Origin: JTS-RE9 sp964649195
GTDB taxonomy: Bacteria > Planctomycetota > Phycisphaerae > Phycisphaerales > Phycisphaeraceae
DNA length: 64,000 bases
Direction of reading: 5' to 3'
Assembly: GCA_964649195.1 (NCBI GenBank)
Contig: CAZYPK010000002.1
Span: 21,316-85,315 of the forward strand
Shown here in pieces: positions 60,574 through 64,000 of the stretch (the stretch's first letter is position 1; each line of letters begins with the position of its first letter). The notes beneath the pieces were generated by a model. That model was not told the origin of the DNA, did no database searches, and saw nothing but the letters and a program-made list of their open reading frames with translations. Position numbers and translations under genes: made by a program.

Positions 60574-61717
60574 ACTGTTTTCGTTTCAGGTCTTCGCGGA
60601 AAGCTCCGGGGCTTTTTCCAAGTTTTTTGCGAAACACCCGGCCCATGTTCTCGACGTAGTTGAAGCCGGTGTGGTCGGCGATCTCGGTCATGGAGAGGTT
60701 GGTCTCGGTGATGAGCATGCGGGCGTGTTCGAGGCGGACGTGGATGATTTCCTCGTGAGGCGTCCGTCCGAAGGCTTCGCGCATGCGCCGGTCGAGCACG
60801 CTGCGGGAGACGGTCACATGATTGAGCACATCCTCGACATCGATGCCGTCGCAGGCATATTGCCGGATGAAGCGGATGGCCTTGGCGACCAGTTCATCCT
60901 TGGTGACCAGGACATCGGTGGATTGTCGGGTGACGATATGGGTGGGGGGGATGAGGATGGGCGCGGTCGGCGGCGGCTCGCCGTCCATGAGGCGGTTGAG
61001 CAGCGAGGCGGCCTCGAAGCCGATGCGCTCGGCGTTGGTGCGGACGCTCGAAAGCGGGGGTTCGCACATTTCGCAGTGAGGCAGTTCATCATCGACCCCC
61101 AGGACGCCGACCTCATCGGGCACGTGGATGGCCTGTTCATTGCAGGCGTCGATGATGTGCCTTCCGCGCACGTCGTGGATGGCGAGGATGCCCACCGGCT
61201 TGGGCAGTTCGCGGACCCACCGGGCCAGGGCGGCGCGGTCCTCGTCCAGGCCGATGCCGGCCTCGGGCGGCGGGCTGTACACGGGGCAGTCGAAGCCCGC
61301 TTCGTGAGCGGCGGCGGAGAAGTAGCGTTCGCGGACGAAGGAGTAACCCCCGGTGCCGCAGAAGGCGAATCGGCGAAAGCCCCGGTCGTAGAGATGATCG
61401 AACGCCAGCCGGCCGATGGCGCGTCCCTGATTGGAAACGTGAGGCACTTCGGGCAGTTCATCGGTGGTGGTGAGATTGACCATCGGGATGCCGCGCTCCA
61501 GCAGGGGCAGGGCGTGCTCGCGTTTGACGACATCGACAATCACCCCGTCGGCGCGCAGGGCTTCGGGCGGGATGCGGTGGTCGCCGACGATGGTGGGCTC
61601 GGCAAATATCTTCCACTGCCCGCTGACCCGGCGATAGCGAACAACCCCCAGGATCGCCCGGCGATGCCAGGCGCGGGTGCTGCCGATGAGGACTGCCACA
61701 AATCGCGTCTTTTTCAT
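60572..61717 (-). CDS. XylR-type transcriptional regulator (LacI-like sensor, AraC HTH)
   Basis: 381 residues. The N-terminal ~265 residues are a periplasmic-binding-protein/LacI-like sugar sensor (VAVLIGSTRAWHRRAILGVVRY, GVIVDVVKREHAL, GVLGVDDELPHCEMCEPPLSSV). The last ~105 residues are an AraC double helix-turn-helix (VLDRRMREAFGRTPHEEIIHVRLEHA, MTEIADHTGFNYVENMGRVFRKKLGKSP). This is the E. coli XylR architecture, common in planctomycetes near carbohydrate genes. ATG at 61717 is preferred to TTG at 61726. Its stop overlaps the repeat element. Confidence 0.92.
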   Translation of the reverse strand: MKKTRFVAVLIGSTRAWHRRAILGVVRYRRVSGQWKIFAEPTIVGDHRIPPEALRADGVIVDVVKREHALPLLERGIPMVNLTTTDELPEVPHVSNQGRAIGRLAFDHLYDRGFRRFAFCGTGGYSFVRERYFSAAAHEAGFDCPVYSPPPEAGIGLDEDRAALARWVRELPKPVGILAIHDVRGRHIIDACNEQAIHVPDEVGVLGVDDELPHCEMCEPPLSSVRTNAERIGFEAASLLNRLMDGEPPPTAPILIPPTHIVTRQSTDVLVTKDELVAKAIRFIRQYACDGIDVEDVLNHVTVSRSVLDRRMREAFGRTPHEEIIHVRLEHARMLITETNLSMTEIADHTGFNYVENMGRVFRKKLGKSPGAFREDLKRKQ

Positions 61718-61724
61718 GGCGTGC

Positions 61725-61785
61725 AAACCTCACATCCCAGCCGCTTGCGGCGTAGCAACGTACATCGGGGGATTATTCGGAAACC
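61725..61785. repeat. CCGCTTGCGG dispersed element, copy 3
   Basis: CCTCACATCCCAGCCGCTTG then CGGCGTAGCAACGTACATCG and GGGGATTATTCGG, homologous to 36505-36570 and to the reverse of 49294-49370. It begins 8 bp upstream of the regulator start codon, in the promoter position. Confidence 0.75.
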
Positions 61786-62040
61786 CCGTGCGGAAAACCA
61801 TCATCAAAATTTCCCTGAAACAGGCAAACCGGTTAACCCACGGCTTTGGTTATACCCGATTCATCGCATTTTATCCCAAAAAATCAATAATTTTCAACAC
61901 CGCGATAAAGCGAAATATGTTCATCGGCATGGGAAATGCGCACTTGTCCAGTGCCGGATCGGTGAGATAATTGTAAAAGTGAGAAAGGCTCGCCACGCCT
62001 GCTGGGTTGTTTAATTCTCGGCACCCATTCTGTCGGAAGT
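61786..62040. other. Non-coding region upstream of the regulator and pilin-like genes
   Basis: An AT-rich stretch with several A/T runs (61858-61905) that could hold divergent promoters; no confident -35/-10 pair, operator or RNA gene is seen. Confidence 0.35.
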
Positions 62041-62184
62041 TTCAAATGACAAACTTCAAACTCCAAACAAACTCCAGGAACAAAAACCGCAATCAAACGG
62101 AATCCCAATTCTGATCGGTTTCGCCCGGTTCGGCTCGCTTTCGAGTTGGTTTGAAATTTGAGATTTGTGATTTGGAGCTTTGGC
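62041..62184. repeat. Inverted pair of AAATTTG/CAAACTT heptanucleotide arrays
   Basis: TCAAATG ACAAACT TCAAACT CCAAACA (62042-62070) and, reversed, GAAATTT GAGATTT GTGATTT GGAGCTT (62153-62180) are both in 7-nt register and roughly complementary, separated by ~80 bp. Confidence 0.75.
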
Positions 62185-62259
62185 TTCCGATGATGGAACG
62201 TAGAATGAAACGGCCCCGCCTGCTCCCCGGGGTCGCCCGTTGCTCACGGAGTGAATGTT

Positions 62260-63087
62260 ATGCCGCGTGAACGATTGAAACTCACCGCCCGCCGGACTTT
62301 TCCGCTCCCGGCATCCGCGCGGGGATTTTCACTGGTGGAGATGCTCCTGGTCGTCGCCCTGATCGCCCTGCTCATTTCGCTGATGCTTCCTTCTTTAAGC
62401 CGGGCCCGCGAGAATGCCCGCCGCGCCTCCTGTGGTGTGCATCAACGTCAACTGGCCGGCGGCGTGCTCAGTTACGCCTCGTCCAACCGGGGCTTTCTCA
62501 TCGGCGAAGGCGTCTATCCGCGACAGGGGCAGGACCCCAACTACTACAACAACATGGAATGGCGTCGCATGTGGCTGGGCTGGATCGGCGGGTACACCCT
62601 CGAACATGCCGCCGACATCTTCTACTGCCCCTCCATGGCCTTCGCCACCCCCGCCAAGGCCTGGCCCGTCCCCATGCCCTGGGGCGGCGAGTATCTCCTG
62701 GGCTACCTCTACCTGGGCCACTACCTCAACGAAAACAACGGCAAAGCCACCAACTGGGCCGGCACCCTCCCCTCCGCCCGCCGAACCGGCGCCAACCCCC
62801 GAACCCCGCTCTTCGCCGACTGGAACCGAGGCGACCTCCTCAACAAACGATGGGGCATCGTCGCCCATTCACCCACCGGCGGCCAAGGCCCCTTCGCCGA
62901 CACTTACGGCGGACCCGTGCCCCATTACTCCGCACCACCCTCCAGCCCCTACGCCATGTTTGAAACACCGGCCATCGCCCCGGAAGGCGCCAACAACGCC
63001 CTGCTCGACGGCTCCGTGCAGTGGTTCCAGAGAGACACCTTCGAAGTCGCCGTCGCCAGCCACTTCCTCTGGGCCAAAACGAAGTGA
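62260..63087 (+). CDS. Prepilin-type N-terminal methylation domain protein (type II pseudopilin-like)
   Basis: 275 residues. Gly22-Phe23 in RGFSLVEMLLVVALIALLISLMLP is the prepilin peptidase site, with Glu at +5 of the mature protein and a hydrophobic helix. The C-terminal ANNALLDGSVQWF resembles the H-X9-DG box of planctomycete/verrucomicrobial pseudopilins (DUF1559-like proteins). The ATG at 62260 has GGAG 8 nt upstream. Such proteins are abundant in Phycisphaerae and probably form part of secretion or adhesion machinery at the cell surface. Confidence 0.88.
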   Translation: MPRERLKLTARRTFPLPASARGFSLVEMLLVVALIALLISLMLPSLSRARENARRASCGVHQRQLAGGVLSYASSNRGFLIGEGVYPRQGQDPNYYNNMEWRRMWLGWIGGYTLEHAADIFYCPSMAFATPAKAWPVPMPWGGEYLLGYLYLGHYLNENNGKATNWAGTLPSARRTGANPRTPLFADWNRGDLLNKRWGIVAHSPTGGQGPFADTYGGPVPHYSAPPSSPYAMFETPAIAPEGANNALLDGSVQWFQRDTFEVAVASHFLWAKTK

Positions 63088-63279
63088 CGCGCCAGCCACC
63101 GGACACAGGTCTGGATGCCGATGCCATCAAACAAGGGGGACGAAAAATGTCCGAGAGTTCACCAAATATGTTCGTGCATTATCGCTGATTCACGGTATCT
63201 TCCATTCGGGGTTTTCTTGGGGCGAACCGTCAATGTTTCCCCCAACCCCATTCATTTCCCCTTGCAAGGAGAACAGACC

Positions 63280-64000
63280 ATGACCGGATTCAAGAAGAAA
63301 ATCGCCTGCACCCTGTTGGGCGCGGGCCTGATGGCCACGGTAACGGCCGCACCGGCACAGGCCGTGCTCGTCGGATGGAATTACATCAACCCCGGCACCG
63401 GTGATGTCGGCGTGGCGGAAATCCTGCCCGCCGAAGTAGCCGGAGCGCCCGGCTTCGAGCAGTCCAACTGGAACAACCACGCCGGCGTCGGCCAAGGCCC
63501 CGCCGACCCTGGTTCCCTGCCGTTCGCCCTGGTCAACAACAGCGGCGCACCATCGAGCGTTGCCGTCACCTCCTGGACCCAGACCTTGAACAATAGTTGG
63601 CATCTGGGCGACCACGACAGCCCCAACGCCAAACTCCTCGACGGCTTCGCCAATCAACAGGCGGCCATCACCTTCGACGGACTCGGCACCCAGTTCGCCG
63701 GCGGCTACGCCGTCGTTGTTTACTACTCGAACAACGAAGGCCCCACGACCTCCACATTGACCCTCACCGGCGGTCTCGATGACCTGGTCTCCCGCGACAT
63801 CCGCACCGGCGATACCGCGCAGACCAGCTACAGCAACGTCGGCTTCATCCAAGGCACCGACGCCAACAGCGCCGCCGTCACCAACTACACCGTCTTCACC
63901 GGCCTCAACGACGCCTCCTTCACCGTCGCCATGACCGGCGGCGGCAACAACGGCATCGCCGGCGTCCAGATCGTCTCCAACGATGAGCTACCCCCCCCCC
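63280..64000 (+). CDS. Secreted protein, PEP-CTERM-like, 3' end outside window
   Basis: AAGGAG (63266-63271) lies 8 nt before the ATG. A signal peptide (1-28, FKKKIACTLLGAGLMATVTA, cleavage after PAQA) is followed by at least 210 residues rich in Gly/Thr/Asn/Ser with a beta-sandwich look (AVVVYYSNNEGPTTSTLTLT, NYTVFTGLNDASFTVAMTGG). The frame is open at the window end. The layout suggests a surface protein, possibly ending in a PEP-CTERM signal that is not visible. The last ten bases are all C (poly-Pro reading), which may be an artefact of a sequence end. Confidence 0.8.
   Translation, partial: MTGFKKKIACTLLGAGLMATVTAAPAQAVLVGWNYINPGTGDVGVAEILPAEVAGAPGFEQSNWNNHAGVGQGPADPGSLPFALVNNSGAPSSVAVTSWTQTLNNSWHLGDHDSPNAKLLDGFANQQAAITFDGLGTQFAGGYAVVVYYSNNEGPTTSTLTLTGGLDDLVSRDIRTGDTAQTSYSNVGFIQGTDANSAAVTNYTVFTGLNDASFTVAMTGGGNNGIAGVQIVSNDELPPP

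Overview
The window is a GC-rich chromosomal segment from a planctomycete, most likely of class Phycisphaerae. The pointers are two DUF1549/DUF1553 (PSD1) plus DUF1501 gene pairs, a secreted formylglycine-type sulfatase with a lectin-like tail, a BatA/VWA/DUF4175-like membrane cluster, an EF-G paralogue, a XylR-type AraC regulator beside a prepilin-like protein and a large secreted protein, and many weak or TTG starts. It carries no rRNA, no CRISPR array and no intact transposase.

Layout. 0-6.7 kb: end of a two-domain Fe(III)-type ABC permease and its ATPase, truB, tRNA-Ser(GGA), an EF-G2-like GTPase and metF. 6.9-12.3 kb: sulfatase, EttA, a TonB-family protein. 12.3-24.1 kb: a minus-strand run of four exported or membrane proteins (BatA/VWA, VWA/PA14/amidotransferase-like, giant coiled-coil DUF4175-like, terpenoid-cyclase-fold protein), without the usual MoxR and DUF58 partners. 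24.4-29.2 kb: a three-gene operon (TPR protein, metzincin-type protease, unknown secreted protein). 29.2-31.7 kb: metallo-beta-lactamase-fold hydrolase and DUF1570 peptidase. 32.2-33.6 kb: a PhnY/PhnZ-like oxygenase pair for phosphonate cleavage. 33.8-36.5 kb: an AT-richer orphan small gene and an ECF sigma/anti-sigma/secreted-protein operon. 36.9-40.2 kb: first PSD1-DUF1501 pair. 40.4-41.8 kb: three small genes separated by attC-like inverted repeats. 42.1-48.7 kb: a Wadjet (jetABCD) plasmid-defence operon with jetA frameshifted. 49.1 kb: tRNA-Ser(GCU). 49.4-53.6 kb: second PSD1-DUF1501 pair. 53.8-64 kb: leuD, HEAT and TPR proteins, an SGNH hydrolase, a XylR-type regulator, a prepilin-like protein and a truncated secreted protein.

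The most unusual layer is the intergenic DNA. At least twelve intergenic or intragenic stretches hold tandem arrays with an exact or near-exact 7-nt period but different sequences (GGAACTC, ACCCGAT, ATCAGCG, CAATAAG, CTGTCCC, AAGTAAT and AAATTTG types). Several occur as inverted pairs able to form long hairpins, they often begin or end at a start or stop codon, and one lies in frame inside a PSD1 gene. They resemble in kind the heptanucleotide STRR repeats known from cyanobacteria. Around them are further dispersed inverted-repeat elements: a GCAGCG REP-like unit, a CCGCTTGCGG unit, a 169-bp element with perfect 20-bp terminal inverted repeats present three times, and a perfect 38-bp palindrome. 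The region 40.4-49.1 kb, bounded by tRNA-Ser, combines an integron-like cassette cluster with Wadjet and is the best candidate for an acquired defence island.
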